A stretch of 36,326 nt of DNA from Oxalobacteraceae bacterium (GTDB lineage: Bacteria > Pseudomonadota > Gammaproteobacteria > Burkholderiales > Burkholderiaceae_D). Position numbers and translations under genes: made by a program. A model generated the notes under the pieces. The model searched no databases. It was not told the DNA's origin and worked only from the letters and a program-made list of their open reading frames with translations. This document shows, in pieces, positions 7,702-16,618 of the stretch (position 1 is the stretch's first letter; every line of letters starts with the position of its first letter). The stretch covers positions 1-36,326 of the forward strand of contig JAJTGC010000049.1 of the NCBI GenBank assembly GCA_021298975.1, in the 5' to 3' direction.

Positions 7702-8050
7702 GTGAAGCAGACCAGACAGTCGCTGGCGCAGCAATGCGCGGGAGGAAGGTCCGGACTCCATAGAGCAGGGTGACGGCTAACGACCGTCCGCCGTGAGGCG
7801 CGGAATAGGGCCACAGAGACGAGTCTTTGGGACCAGCGAGTGGCGAAAGTCACTCGTTTGCGTCCCAAAGGGTGAAACGCGGTAACCTCCACTCGGAGCA
7901 ATCTCAAATAGGCACGCGTTGATGCTGCTCGCTGAGCGTGCGGGTAGAGAGCTTGAGCCCCCGAGTAATTGGGGGCCTAGAGGAATGACTGTCATCTCTG
8001 CCGGGCTTGCCCGACAGGGACACAGAATCCGGCCTATCGGTCTGCTTCAC
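7702..8050 (+). ncRNA. rnpB: RNase P RNA (bacterial type A)
   Basis: This is the catalytic RNA of RNase P, which removes 5' leaders from tRNA precursors. The ends pair perfectly: gtgaagcagacc (7702-7713) with ggtctgcttcac (8039-8050) form helix P1. The conserved core is present: ccagacagtcgc near the 5' end, ggaggaaggtccggactcc (7741-7759), catagagcagggtg, agaggaatgactgtc (7979-7993) and cacagaatccggc near the 3' end. The predicted length is 349 bases. It lies between two LRR paralogues transcribed towards and away from it; the stop codon of LRR gene B is one base beyond the RNA's 3' end. It appears to be the only complete copy here, since the other has shrunk to the remnant at 5101-5150. Confidence 0.96.
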
Positions 8051-8051
8051 T

Positions 8052-9971
8052 TTACTGATTTGCGGGTGGGTGCGTGAAGGGCGATATCGCCTCGTAAACC
8101 CTCTGGGCGTCTTCAAACGAAAGATTATCCATTGCCGCGTCAAATAGCATCTGGTTCATTTCGACTGGCAGAGTGGGCAGGGCTCTCGGCTCATCACGCT
8201 GCAGATCTTGCATGACGGACATTCCTATAGCAGCTTGTAGGTTCTTCATCCGCAGCCGGTTATGTGTCGTGACATCGTGAATTTTGAGAATGGCCCGATT
8301 GAGATCGCCAAACCAGCCCATTAGCATATCGTACTGATCACCCCTGGGATCAAGAATGAGACTGAAGTTCAACAGATTTTTGTGATGGCTTAGGTTGTCG
8401 GCAATCTGATGCATAGTCTGTGTAAATGCATCTCTATTCGTACTGCCGATTGCGCGCATTTTTAATTTCAGATGTTTGATGTGCGCAATATCCGGCAGTA
8501 CATCGCTAACCAGCTGAATTTTTAAAATATTTTCGATGGTTAATGATTCGATCGAAGGCATCTTCGCTATGGCTTTCAATAATTGCTTGTCCGTACCATT
8601 TTGTGATGCAGTCAGCCCAATGACAATTTCCCGTAACCCTTTGTTCGCTTTGAACATGTTTTCAAGGTTCTTGCTGGTATCGGTTTGCGTAATCTGAGCT
8701 GGGTAGGATGTGGTGTCTTGCATCGCATCCATTCTTAGCGATGTCAGGTGAGTATTTGCAGTAAGCCCAACTGTCAGAGATGTGATATTGGTGGGTGATA
8801 AGGCGCATTGACAGTGGAGGGTTTTGATCTGCGAATTCGTCACAAGCAATTCCGCGATGGGTTCGCCGATCAATAGCAATTCCTCGGTAGGTATTTTTGC
8901 CGTTCTAAAATCAAGCGATTCCAATGCGGGATGACCCTGCATACATTTGAGCATCTGGCTCATCGAACCAGATTCAAGTCGGCAGTCTTTTATTGATATT
9001 GAGCGTAATTGCTTGTTGTTGCTAACCGATACTTGAAGCGCTGTTGTGTTCGACGCCAGATTAGTCTGATTAAAATGCATGTCCTCAATGACCGCGCTGT
9101 GGGCTATACCCTGCAAAATAGCGTCAATGAATGCGCTTCCTTCGATCCCTTTCAATGACAGAGACCTGAGCGATTGGTGTTTTGCCACGCAAAGTGTCAA
9201 ATGCCCAGGATTATTGATATTCACGGATACTGCATGATCACCTCGTGGTACTAAAAAATGGATCTTTTCAAGAAGTTGAGATCTCAGCAGTGCTTCGAAA
9301 ACAAATTGATCAATTTGATGCGGCTTCGAATTACTTCGGGTGCTGATCCATTGGAAAGATTTGATAGGAGCTTGTCGTTCATGAAGACATGAAAACACGC
9401 TATTAAGCACGCTCCGCTCAGGCATCGGCCCCTGGAAATCAACCTCGATATCAAGAACGGACAGGCTCGTGCGAATGGCATCAAAGGTGGCTTTCAACTC
9501 CTGCGGGTCGCGTGTAGCGATGATGATTTTGCTCACCTTTGTCTGCTGGCGCAGTGTATCGGCAAGTTCGCTCAGATCGGCTGGTGTGGCGAGTTTGACA
9601 GTCAGCTGAGTTTGTTCAGCCACCTGGTTGCGTGTGTAACGTCCAGACGAACCCGGTCGTGCTGTTGACGACGAATTACCACTCGGAGGCCCGTTTACAA
9701 GCCGCATGTTGTGGGATGCCGGCACCGGCGTGGCGGGCAGGCCACGTGTTCCGGGCGGGTAGGCTTGATTCGCTGAAAATGTGAAGAACGCCGGGTGCGG
9801 TTGAGGCCAGGCAGCAATCGGAGGCCGTTGGACCGTTGCCATCGTCGGGGGTAAAGGCGCGGGTGGAGGGGGTGGCGGCTGAATGGCCGGCAGGTTGAAG
9901 ACCGGTATCGCGGGTATCTGTAACGGACGCTGGGCGGGCGGTCGGTCAGCATCTGATGCACTTCGTTTCAT
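8052..9971 (-). CDS. Leucine-rich-repeat protein with proline-rich N-terminus (copy B)
   Basis: This 639-residue paralogue of the 5148-7379 gene has the same plan. It begins MKRSASDADRPP, followed by a run of prolines, one Pro-rich unit (about residues 38-80: APLPPTMATVQ..FTFSANQAYPPG), LSELADTLRQQTKVSK, irregular LRRs (SLRSLSLKGIEG, LRSISIKDCRL, SIESLTIENI) and a helical end with EMNQMLFDAAMDNL. The ATG at 9971 is chosen over the in-frame ATG at 10037 because it aligns with the paralogue's start and has AAAGGAA seven bases upstream (9979-9985). There is no signal peptide or membrane segment. Its stop lies one base from the 3' end of rnpB, so the genes converge. Function is unknown; an effector-like or protein-binding role is possible. 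Confidence 0.8.
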   Translation of the reverse strand: MKRSASDADRPPAQRPLQIPAIPVFNLPAIQPPPPPPAPLPPTMATVQRPPIAAWPQPHPAFFTFSANQAYPPGTRGLPATPVPASHNMRLVNGPPSGNSSSTARPGSSGRYTRNQVAEQTQLTVKLATPADLSELADTLRQQTKVSKIIIATRDPQELKATFDAIRTSLSVLDIEVDFQGPMPERSVLNSVFSCLHERQAPIKSFQWISTRSNSKPHQIDQFVFEALLRSQLLEKIHFLVPRGDHAVSVNINNPGHLTLCVAKHQSLRSLSLKGIEGSAFIDAILQGIAHSAVIEDMHFNQTNLASNTTALQVSVSNNKQLRSISIKDCRLESGSMSQMLKCMQGHPALESLDFRTAKIPTEELLLIGEPIAELLVTNSQIKTLHCQCALSPTNITSLTVGLTANTHLTSLRMDAMQDTTSYPAQITQTDTSKNLENMFKANKGLREIVIGLTASQNGTDKQLLKAIAKMPSIESLTIENILKIQLVSDVLPDIAHIKHLKLKMRAIGSTNRDAFTQTMHQIADNLSHHKNLLNFSLILDPRGDQYDMLMGWFGDLNRAILKIHDVTTHNRLRMKNLQAAIGMSVMQDLQRDEPRALPTLPVEMNQMLFDAAMDNLSFEDAQRVYEAISPFTHPPANQ

Positions 9972-10273
9972 GGGTGGGTTCCTTTGTTCGGGGAAGGGGT
10001 GTCGGCGGTTCGTTTTCAGCAAGATCTCAATCTTCAATGCGCTCGTTGGTGCCGATTGTTTCGCACCGGTTCCTTCATACCGTCCGAACCTTGTCGTATC
10101 TGAACGAGAAGCCGCGCTCGCATAAACACATGTGTATTACTCAGGTTCTACTTTCACTTGTGCATCTAAGTCCTTCATTTCTCAAGGCTATTCTTCTTCA
10201 GCCTAATCTCAAGTAGTTGCGCTAAGTCCTTGACTTTATTGAAAAAAATCTCACTTTCAGTGTGGGATATTCC
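9972..10273. other. Divergent intergenic region, LRR gene B / mraZ, upstream half
   Basis: This is non-coding leader of LRR gene B. The ribosome binding site is at 9979-9985 on the minus strand. Bases 10205 onward are shared with the leader of LRR gene A; the stretch closer to the gene has diverged. I see no confident promoter, terminator or ORF in 9990-10204. Confidence 0.6.
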
Positions 10274-10302
10274 TTGACCGACAATTCGCGATCCTCTAAA
10301 GT
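10274..10302 (+). promoter_or_regulatory. Promoter of the dcw operon (upstream of mraZ)
   Basis: TTGACC (10274-10279) and TAAAGT (10297-10302) are separated by 17 bases, a good sigma-70 arrangement. Transcription would start near 10309, inside the MraZ box array. The -35 part is duplicated exactly at 7563, but without a matching -10. Confidence 0.6.
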
Positions 10303-10340
10303 GGGCGTCAGTGTGAGAAAGTGTCTTTTTGTGGGAAAAG
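10301..10340 (+). promoter_or_regulatory. MraZ operator: four boxes at 10-bp spacing
   Basis: Four direct repeats stand in exact 10-base register: gtgggcgtca, gtgtgagaaa, gtgtcttttt, gtgggaaaag. The first and last have the GTGGG core known for MraZ binding sites; the middle two are degenerate GTGT forms. The array begins in the -10 hexamer and covers the expected transcription start. Binding by MraZ should therefore repress its own operon, as known in other bacteria. The assignment rests on the sequence and spacing. Confidence 0.75.
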
Positions 10341-10409
10341 TTTCTCTTTTTTCAGCAAACAGGCATCACGGTTGTTCGAAATGTTTTAGCGATCGAGGAG
10401 GCAGGCGAG

Positions 10410-10838
10410 GTGTATCAGGGTGCGTCGGCATTGAGCATGGATGCAAAGGGACGGATGTCGATTCCGGCCCGGCATCGTGACGCGCTCGCGCTGCAGAGCG
10501 AAGGCCGCGTCACGCTGACCAAACACCCGCATGGTTGTCTTTTGTTATTCCCCCGTCCCGTCTGGGAAATCCATCGTGAACAAATTGCCGCCTGGCCGAT
10601 GTCGGCCCGGGCGTGGCAGCGCATTTTTCTGGGCAATGCCAGCGATGTCGAGATGGACAGTGCAGGACGCATTCTGATTGCGCCGGAGTTGCGTGTGGCG
10701 GCCGGCATGTCGCGCGAGGTGATGTTGCTGGGCATGGGCAGTCATTTTGAAGTCTGGGATGCCGCGAAACTCGAAGAGAGCGAATCCCAGGCGATTGCCG
10801 TCGGCATGCCGGACGTACTAAACAACTTTTCTTTCTGA
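10410..10838 (+). CDS. mraZ: MraZ transcriptional regulator
   Basis: MraZ is a DNA-binding protein of the AbrB/MazE-like fold that controls the dcw operon from TGGG-type repeats in front of its own gene. The start is GTG at 10410, giving [24 protein letters not shown], the family's characteristic beginning (usually M-F-x-G). GAGGAG lies nine bases upstream. Length is 142 residues, the usual size. The second half repeats the fold with [21 protein letters not shown] longer ORF from TTG 10329 would run through the operator and adds nothing conserved, so it is rejected. It is the first gene of the dcw operon. Confidence 0.93.
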   Translation: MYQGASALSMDAKGRMSIPARHRDALALQSEGRVTLTKHPHGCLLLFPRPVWEIHREQIAAWPMSARAWQRIFLGNASDVEMDSAGRILIAPELRVAAGMSREVMLLGMGSHFEVWDAAKLEESESQAIAVGMPDVLNNFSF

Positions 10839-10847
10839 CGGCACTCG

Positions 10848-11813
10848 ATGAATGACATCACGGTGCCCGAGTACACGCACCGCACTGTGCTGCTGGATGA
10901 GGCGATCGACGCGCTCGAGATTCGCGACGCGCGGCGCGACGGAGTTTTCGTTGACGGCACCTTTGGCCGCGGCGGACATAGTAAAAAAATATTGGGCCAA
11001 TTGTCGGCGCAGGGTCGCTTGTTCGCTTTCGACAAGGATGTGCAGGCGGTGGCTGTGGCTGAACAGTTGGCGGCTGAAGAGCAGCGTTTCTCTATCGTGC
11101 ATCACAGTTTTGCAACGATGCAGGCGGCGCTGTCTTCGCGCGGCGTGAAGCAGATAGATGGTGTGCTGATGGATTTGGGGCTGTCTTCACCGCAGGTCGA
11201 TCAGGCGGCGCGCGGATTCAGTTTTCGTGCCGATGGCCCACTCGATATGCGTATGGATACCACGCGCGGTATGCCGGCATCGGAATGGCTGGCAACAGAA
11301 ACACAGGACAACCTGGAGAAAGTGATTCGCAACTATGGGGAAGAACGGTTTGCTTTTCAGATTGCAAAGGCGATTGTTGCTCGCCGCGCAGTCGAGCCTA
11401 TCACCAGCACAGGACAACTTGCCGCGCTCGTGGCTGGCGCCGTCAAGACCCGCGAAAAAGGCAAGGACCCGGCCACCCGGACTTTTCAGGCTGTACGGAT
11501 TTTCATCAATAAAGAACTTGAAGAACTTGAAGCAGGTTTGACACAGGCATACGGTTTACTCGCGCCGTACGGGAGATTGGTGGTGATCAGTTTTCATTCG
11601 CTTGAAGATCGCATCGTCAAGCGGTTCATGGCCTCCAAAGCCAGCGTACCGCAGCCCGACCGTCGGCTGCCGATTCGTGCCGTCGATCTGCCTCAGCCTG
11701 TGATGAAACTACTCGCCCGCATCAAACCCTCTGACGCTGAAATCGCTGCCAACCCGCGCGCGCGCTCGGCCGTCATGCGCAGTGCCATGCGTCTTCCTGA
11801 GGTGGCGGCATGA
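10848..11813 (+). CDS. rsmH: 16S rRNA (cytosine(1402)-N4)-methyltransferase
   Basis: This enzyme methylates N4 of C1402 in 16S rRNA, in the decoding centre, using S-adenosylmethionine. It has 321 residues, the normal length. [31 protein letters not shown] (the SAM-binding loop), [31 protein letters not shown] and [17 protein letters not shown] are the family's conserved blocks. It begins nine bases after mraZ and overlaps ftsL by four bases (ATGA), so translation is coupled. A second ATG lies four bases downstream but is out of frame. Confidence 0.96.
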   Translation: MNDITVPEYTHRTVLLDEAIDALEIRDARRDGVFVDGTFGRGGHSKKILGQLSAQGRLFAFDKDVQAVAVAEQLAAEEQRFSIVHHSFATMQAALSSRGVKQIDGVLMDLGLSSPQVDQAARGFSFRADGPLDMRMDTTRGMPASEWLATETQDNLEKVIRNYGEERFAFQIAKAIVARRAVEPITSTGQLAALVAGAVKTREKGKDPATRTFQAVRIFINKELEELEAGLTQAYGLLAPYGRLVVISFHSLEDRIVKRFMASKASVPQPDRRLPIRAVDLPQPVMKLLARIKPSDAEIAANPRARSAVMRSAMRLPEVAA

Positions 11814-12079
11814 ATCAGCGCTCGCTCATTCCCCTGCTCGCCGTGCTGGTGTTGTGTTCGCTTTTGCTCGTCAATTCACAGCATCAGGCGCGCCGGCTCT
11901 TTATCGCGCTCGAACAGGCGCAGCTGCGTCAGCAGCAACTTGAAACGGAATGGTCACAGCTACAACTCGAGCAATCCAATCTCGCCAAGCACGCCCGCAT
12001 TGATGCAATGGCAAAGTCCATGGGTATGACCGTGCCCACAGCAGAGCGTACTCGTTACATCACGGTAGGAGGTCGCTGA
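11810..12079 (+). CDS. ftsL: Cell division protein FtsL
   Basis: This small 89-residue bitopic membrane protein of the divisome forms the FtsQLB complex that activates FtsWI. It has a short N-terminus, one hydrophobic segment ([17 protein letters not shown], about residues 4-20) and a long Gln/Leu-rich coiled coil ([20 protein letters not shown]). It ends in a small domain with AKSMGMTVP. The sequence is poorly conserved, as usual for FtsL. The assignment rests on topology, size and the position between rsmH and ftsI. It overlaps both neighbours, by ATGA upstream and TGATG downstream. Confidence 0.9.
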   Translation: MNQRSLIPLLAVLVLCSLLLVNSQHQARRLFIALEQAQLRQQQLETEWSQLQLEQSNLAKHARIDAMAKSMGMTVPTAERTRYITVGGR

Positions 12080-13836
12080 TGCGCGCGCCCAGCCGCAAAG
12101 CCGCTGCACGAGGCGTACCCTTCTCGCCGAGTCCTGTTCTGGCCGTGCAGTTGCCTGCGTGGCGTTCGCGGTTTGTATTGTTCCTGATGTTCATTGCTTT
12201 TGTCGGTCTTGGTTTGCGCGCATTCTGGCTGCAGGCGATGACGACGGACTTCCTGCAAGAAAAGGGAAGAATGCGCTACGCGCGCACGCTGGAGCTGCCA
12301 GCAGTGCGCGGCAAAATTTTCGATCGCAATGGCGAAGTCATGGCGACCTCTTTGCCTGCCAAAGGCATCTGGATCATTCCCGATGCGGTCGAAGTCACGC
12401 CCGACAATCTGAAAAAACTCGCTCTGCTGCTCGAAACCAGCGTACCCGAGCTGCAGAAAAAGCTCGATGCCAGTGGCAATTTCGTGCCGATCAAACGTCA
12501 GGTTGAGCCGGAAGTCGCCGACAAGGTACTTGCCCTCGGGATTCCCGGTGTTTATGCCCGCAAGGAGTACAAACGTCATTACCCGTCTGGTCCGATTGCC
12601 TCGCATATTCTCGGCTTTACCAACGTCGATGATAATGGTCTGGAGGGTATCGAGCTGTCTCACCAAAAGGAACTTGCCGGACAAAAGGGCAGTCGCCGCG
12701 TCATCCGTGATGGCAAAGGTCGCGTGATCGAAGATATCGCCTACATACGCGAGCCTCAGGATGGTCGCGACCTTTCTCTGTCGATTGACAGCAAGATTCA
12801 ATACATCGCATCCACCCACCTGAAAAAAGCTGTCGAAGACAACAAGGCCAAGGCAGGTGCGATCGTGGTGCTCGATGTGCAGACCGGGGAAGTGCTGGCG
12901 CTGGCAAACATGCCCACGTTCAATCCAAACGAACGTGAAGGGCGTAATGTCAATCATGTCCGAAATCGCGTCTTCACGGATACCTACGAACCGGGTTCGA
13001 CGCTCAAGCCATTCACTATCGCGCTGGCTATGGATCGGGGTCTGATCACGCCCGACACGATGCTGGATACGCCAAAAAAACTGACCTTTGGTTCCAAGTC
13101 GGTGGGTGATTCGCACAGTCATGCATCCAGCATGTCAGTCGCAAGCATCATTCAGCAATCCTCGAATGTTGGCACGATACGCGTGGCGCAGAAACTGCAG
13201 CCGCGTCAAATGTGGGACATGTTTACCGCTGTGGGCTTTGGCCAGGCGCCGCCGCGTTCCTTCTTCCCTGGCGCCGTCGCCGGCCGCCTCAAGCCCTACA
13301 AGACCTGGCAGCCAGTCGAGCAGGCCACGATGAGTTATGGACTGGGCATCTCAGTCTCGCTGATTCAGGTTGCGCGCTCGTACATGATCTTTGCGCGCAA
13401 TGGCGAAATCATTCCGCTGTCGTTCCAGAAAGTCACTCAGCCACCGCAGCCGCAACGCGTGGTTACTGAAAAAACCGCCATACAAATGCGCGAGATGATG
13501 GAGCGGGTTGTCGGGCCGGGTGGCACGGCGCCTTACGCGCAAGTGCGCGGCTACCGCGTTGCGGGTAAAACCGGCACTGCCCACAAGGTCGAGAGCGGTC
13601 GTTATGTGAACAAATATGTGGCTTCGTTCGTTGGGCTTGCACCGGCTTCCAATCCGCGCATCATCATCGCCGTCATGATTGATGAGCCCAATGCGGGCAA
13701 GCATTTCGGTGGCCAGGTCGCTGCGCCGGTCTTTGCGAACGTTGCATCGAGCGCGCTGCGCTCACTTAATATCGCGCCTGACACTTCGGTGGCCAACGTC
13801 ATCCTGCCGGCTGCGCCGGTGGTGGAGAGTATGTGA
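12079..13836 (+). CDS. ftsI: Septal peptidoglycan transpeptidase (PBP3)
   Basis: This class B penicillin-binding protein cross-links septal peptidoglycan in partnership with FtsW. It has 585 residues. One N-terminal membrane segment (RFVLFLMFIAFVGLGLRAF, about residues 31-49) is followed by the pedestal domain with RGKIFDRNGEVMA. The catalytic motifs are GSTLK with Ser307, SSN at 361-363 and KTGT at 497-500, almost the E. coli numbering. The ATG at 12079 overlaps the ftsL stop and has an excellent ribosome binding site, TAGGAGG, six bases upstream. It overlaps the next gene, murE. Confidence 0.97.
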   Translation: MRAPSRKAAARGVPFSPSPVLAVQLPAWRSRFVLFLMFIAFVGLGLRAFWLQAMTTDFLQEKGRMRYARTLELPAVRGKIFDRNGEVMATSLPAKGIWIIPDAVEVTPDNLKKLALLLETSVPELQKKLDASGNFVPIKRQVEPEVADKVLALGIPGVYARKEYKRHYPSGPIASHILGFTNVDDNGLEGIELSHQKELAGQKGSRRVIRDGKGRVIEDIAYIREPQDGRDLSLSIDSKIQYIASTHLKKAVEDNKAKAGAIVVLDVQTGEVLALANMPTFNPNEREGRNVNHVRNRVFTDTYEPGSTLKPFTIALAMDRGLITPDTMLDTPKKLTFGSKSVGDSHSHASSMSVASIIQQSSNVGTIRVAQKLQPRQMWDMFTAVGFGQAPPRSFFPGAVAGRLKPYKTWQPVEQATMSYGLGISVSLIQVARSYMIFARNGEIIPLSFQKVTQPPQPQRVVTEKTAIQMREMMERVVGPGGTAPYAQVRGYRVAGKTGTAHKVESGRYVNKYVASFVGLAPASNPRIIIAVMIDEPNAGKHFGGQVAAPVFANVASSALRSLNIAPDTSVANVILPAAPVVESM

Positions 13837-15377
13837 TGGCCACCACCATGATCGCGACAGCCGATATCCATCAGTGGTTGCGTGACACTGTGCCCGGCGC
13901 TCAGCTGACCACGGATTCGCGCCGTGTGCGCGCCGGCGATGTATTTCTTGCGTGTCCCGGTGAATCGGGTGATGGCCGTCACTACATTACCCAAGCCGTA
14001 GAGGCTGGCGCAAGCGCCGTCCTTTTTGATGATGCGGGCGATTTTCAATGGGACCACAGCGTGATGCTGCCGCATTTGCCTGTGCATGATCTGGCGAAGA
14101 CAGCCGGTCGTATTGCGCATGAATGGTACGGTCAACCCGATCGTGACTTGTTGTGCATCGCCGTCACCGGTACCAATGGCAAAACATCCTGCACGCAGTG
14201 GCTGGGTCAGGCCCTGTCCCTGCAGCGCATGACCACCGCAGTCGTTGGCACACTGGGTATCGGTCAATGGCGCAACGGCGCAAGTGGGCTTTTCAATGCA
14301 ACCGGCTTCACCACGCCCGATGCGGTGCAATTGCACCGTGAACTGGCCGAGCAGAAAAAGCAGGGTGCGGTCGCACTGGCTATTGAAGCATCGTCTATTG
14401 GACTGGTGCAGCGACGCATGCATGAACTGCATGTGGATGTGGCCGTACTTACCAATTTCAGTCGTGATCATCTTGATTTCCACGGCAATATGGAAGCTTA
14501 CGAGGCGGCAAAAACAAAGCTCTTCGACTGGCCTGGTCTCAAACATGCGGTGATCAATCTCGATGATGCAATGGGTCAGCGTCTGCTGGCACATGTACTA
14601 AGAAATCATCCTGGTCTGGTCGTGACTGGCTACAGTATCGAGCCCGACCAACTGCCAACCACAGCGCAGGGTGTCGGTCTGGTGAGCGCAACCGATATCC
14701 GCGTGAGCCAGCAGGGCACGAGTTTCATGCTGCAATCGCCTGCAGGTCAGGGCACCGTTCGAACACAACTCATCGGTCGTTTCAACGTCAGCAATGTGCT
14801 CGCGATTGCTGGTGTGATGTTCAGTCAGGGCATGGCATGGCAGACCGTCGTGTCGGCACTGGAGTCGCTGGTGGCCGTGCCTGGACGCATGCAACAACTG
14901 GGCGGTGTGGATGCGCCATTGGCCGTGATTGATTATGCACACACGCCTGATGCGCTTGAGAAGGTATTGGAGACATTGCGGCCAGTGGCGCAAATTCGTC
15001 AGGGTAAATTGTGGTGTGTGTTCGGTTGTGGTGGTGATCGCGATGCAGGCAAGCGTGCGTCCATGGGTGCAGCCGCTTTGCTGGCCGATCATCTGATCGT
15101 CACCAGTGACAATCCGCGCAGCGAAGCGCCGGCCGACATCATTGCCCAGATCATTGCAGGCGCGGGAACTGCGGGCACGAAGCTGCAGGTTATTGAAGAT
15201 CGCGCCAGCGCGATTCTGCATGCCGTGCGCCATGCCGGAAAAAATGATGTGGTGCTGGTGGCAGGCAAAGGCCACGAAGACTATCAGGAAGTCAAAGGTC
15301 GTCGCCTTGCCTTCCGCGACGCCGATCATGCCGCACTGGCGTTGGCCACCCGTGCTACTCGAAACGGAGGCCATTGA
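13836..15377 (+). CDS. murE: UDP-MurNAc-L-Ala-D-Glu:meso-diaminopimelate ligase
   Basis: This cytoplasmic Mur ligase adds the third residue of the peptide stem with ATP. The ATP loop is VTGTNGKTSCTQWL, and IEASSIGLVQRRM and LTNFSRDHLDFHGNMEAY follow. VIDYAHTPDALEKVL and SDNPRSEAP mark the C-terminal domain. DNPR is the signature for meso-diaminopimelate rather than lysine. Length is 513 residues from ATG 13836 (TGATG overlap with ftsI, GGAG eight bases upstream); GTG at 13833 is the alternative. The upstream part carries TTDSRRVRAGDVFLACPG, the usual UDP-substrate-binding start. Confidence 0.96.
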   Translation: MATTMIATADIHQWLRDTVPGAQLTTDSRRVRAGDVFLACPGESGDGRHYITQAVEAGASAVLFDDAGDFQWDHSVMLPHLPVHDLAKTAGRIAHEWYGQPDRDLLCIAVTGTNGKTSCTQWLGQALSLQRMTTAVVGTLGIGQWRNGASGLFNATGFTTPDAVQLHRELAEQKKQGAVALAIEASSIGLVQRRMHELHVDVAVLTNFSRDHLDFHGNMEAYEAAKTKLFDWPGLKHAVINLDDAMGQRLLAHVLRNHPGLVVTGYSIEPDQLPTTAQGVGLVSATDIRVSQQGTSFMLQSPAGQGTVRTQLIGRFNVSNVLAIAGVMFSQGMAWQTVVSALESLVAVPGRMQQLGGVDAPLAVIDYAHTPDALEKVLETLRPVAQIRQGKLWCVFGCGGDRDAGKRASMGAAALLADHLIVTSDNPRSEAPADIIAQIIAGAGTAGTKLQVIEDRASAILHAVRHAGKNDVVLVAGKGHEDYQEVKGRRLAFRDADHAALALATRATRNGGH

Positions 15378-16618
15378 TGCAGGCATGTCTTGCGGATCTG
15401 CTGCCTTCGATCGCCGGTGCGCGTATGACCGCACCCGCCGACTTCAGCGGTGTCTCCAGTAATAGCCAGACGGTCGCCGCCGGTAATCTGTTCGTGGCAT
15501 TGCGGGGCGAGCGTTTTGACGCGCATGATTTTCTGTCGCAAGTCGCCACGCGTGGTGCAGCAGCAGTCGTGGCCGAGCGTGTGCCGAATGACTTTTCGCT
15601 GCCCGCGCTAATCGTGCCCGATACCCGTCATGCCCTCGGACAGATCGCACAGGTGTGGCGTCGGCGCTTTGCGGTACCCGTGGTCGGCGTTACCGGCAGC
15701 AACGGCAAGACCACGGTCAAGGAAATGATCGCGTCGATTTTTGCAGCAGCTTATGGGCAGAATAATTACTTGTCGACCCGCGGCAATCTGAACAATGAAA
15801 TCGGCGTGCCGCTCACACTGTTTCGCCTCGAAGCACAGCATCGTGCTGCCGTGATCGAAATGGGCATGAATCATCCCGGTGAAATCGCGCGTCTGGCCGA
15901 GATTGCCGAACCCACTGTTGGCCTGGTGAATAACGCCCAGCGCGAGCATCAGGAATTCATGGCCAGCGTCGCTGCCGTGGCTGAAGAAAACGGTGCAGTG
16001 ATCCGCGGGCTTGCTGAAACGGGGTGTGCAATTTTTTCCGGTGATGAGGAATACACGTCGCTCTGGCAGCGCTATGCGGGCAAGCGTAAGGTGGTTCGTT
16101 TCGGTCTGGATGCGTCGTGCGATATCAGCGCGCAATGGCAATCGGAAGATTTCGGCAGTCTGATCAACATCAGCGCAAGCGGTACGACGTTCAACGTCCA
16201 CCTGTCCGCACCGGGTGTACACAACGTGCGCAATGCGCTGGCCGCCTGCGCTGCTGCAATCGCCGTGGGTATTGATGCACCCAGTATCGTGCGCGGTCTG
16301 GAGGCCTTTGCGCCCGTAGCCGGCAGACTGCAACGCAAGACGGCAACGAACGGTGCCCTGGTTATTGATGACACCTACAACGCCAATCCCGATTCGGTGC
16401 GCGCTGCAATTGATGTACTGGCTGCCGCGCCAGCGCCCCGCACGCTGGTACTCGGTGACATGGGTGAAGTCGGCAGCGAAGGCGTTGCATTTCACGAGGA
16501 GATCGGTGCCTATGCCCATGCGCATCACATCGATCGCCTGTTTACTCTCTTCAGGATCAGATCGGCGCACTGCGGGTCTTCAATTTCATCACTTTTCGTG
16601 CAGTGTTCGCAACGCTGA
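15377..16618 (+). CDS. murF: UDP-MurNAc-tripeptide:D-Ala-D-Ala ligase, C-terminally truncated
   Basis: MurF adds D-Ala-D-Ala to complete the cytoplasmic peptide stem. The sequence is normal up to about residue 391: [14 protein letters not shown] (ATP loop), [54 protein letters not shown] and HIDRLFTL. After this the family should continue for roughly 60-65 more residues, including a KGSRxM motif. Here the frame instead runs 25 residues into the alternative frame of mraY ([10 protein letters not shown]..) and stops at 16618. Total length is 413 residues. ATG 15377 overlaps the murE stop and has GGAGG six bases upstream. Part of the C-terminal ligase domain is lost, so activity is doubtful unless the junction is an assembly error. 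Confidence 0.9.
   Translation: MQACLADLLPSIAGARMTAPADFSGVSSNSQTVAAGNLFVALRGERFDAHDFLSQVATRGAAAVVAERVPNDFSLPALIVPDTRHALGQIAQVWRRRFAVPVVGVTGSNGKTTVKEMIASIFAAAYGQNNYLSTRGNLNNEIGVPLTLFRLEAQHRAAVIEMGMNHPGEIARLAEIAEPTVGLVNNAQREHQEFMASVAAVAEENGAVIRGLAETGCAIFSGDEEYTSLWQRYAGKRKVVRFGLDASCDISAQWQSEDFGSLINISASGTTFNVHLSAPGVHNVRNALAACAAAIAVGIDAPSIVRGLEAFAPVAGRLQRKTATNGALVIDDTYNANPDSVRAAIDVLAAAPAPRTLVLGDMGEVGSEGVAFHEEIGAYAHAHHIDRLFTLFRIRSAHCGSSISSLFVQCSQR

Noticed and set aside
7563-7763. 66-codon plus-strand ORF upstream of and into rnpB
   Set aside because: It merely joins the hydratase fragment to the 5' part of the RNase P RNA gene and has no ribosome binding site.
9972-10300. hrp_II-type box (TTCG-N16-TTCG) in front of the LRR genes, which would support type III secretion
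   Set aside because: Candidate TTCG sites on the minus strand do not have a second TTCG at the right distance, so no box can be claimed.
10329-10409. Longer MraZ starting at TTG 10329
   Set aside because: It would translate through the operator; the family start and GAGGAG spacing point to GTG 10410.
12055-13122. 355-codon minus-strand ORF opposite ftsI
   Set aside because: It has no recognisable domain or ribosome binding site and lies opposite a well-conserved gene.
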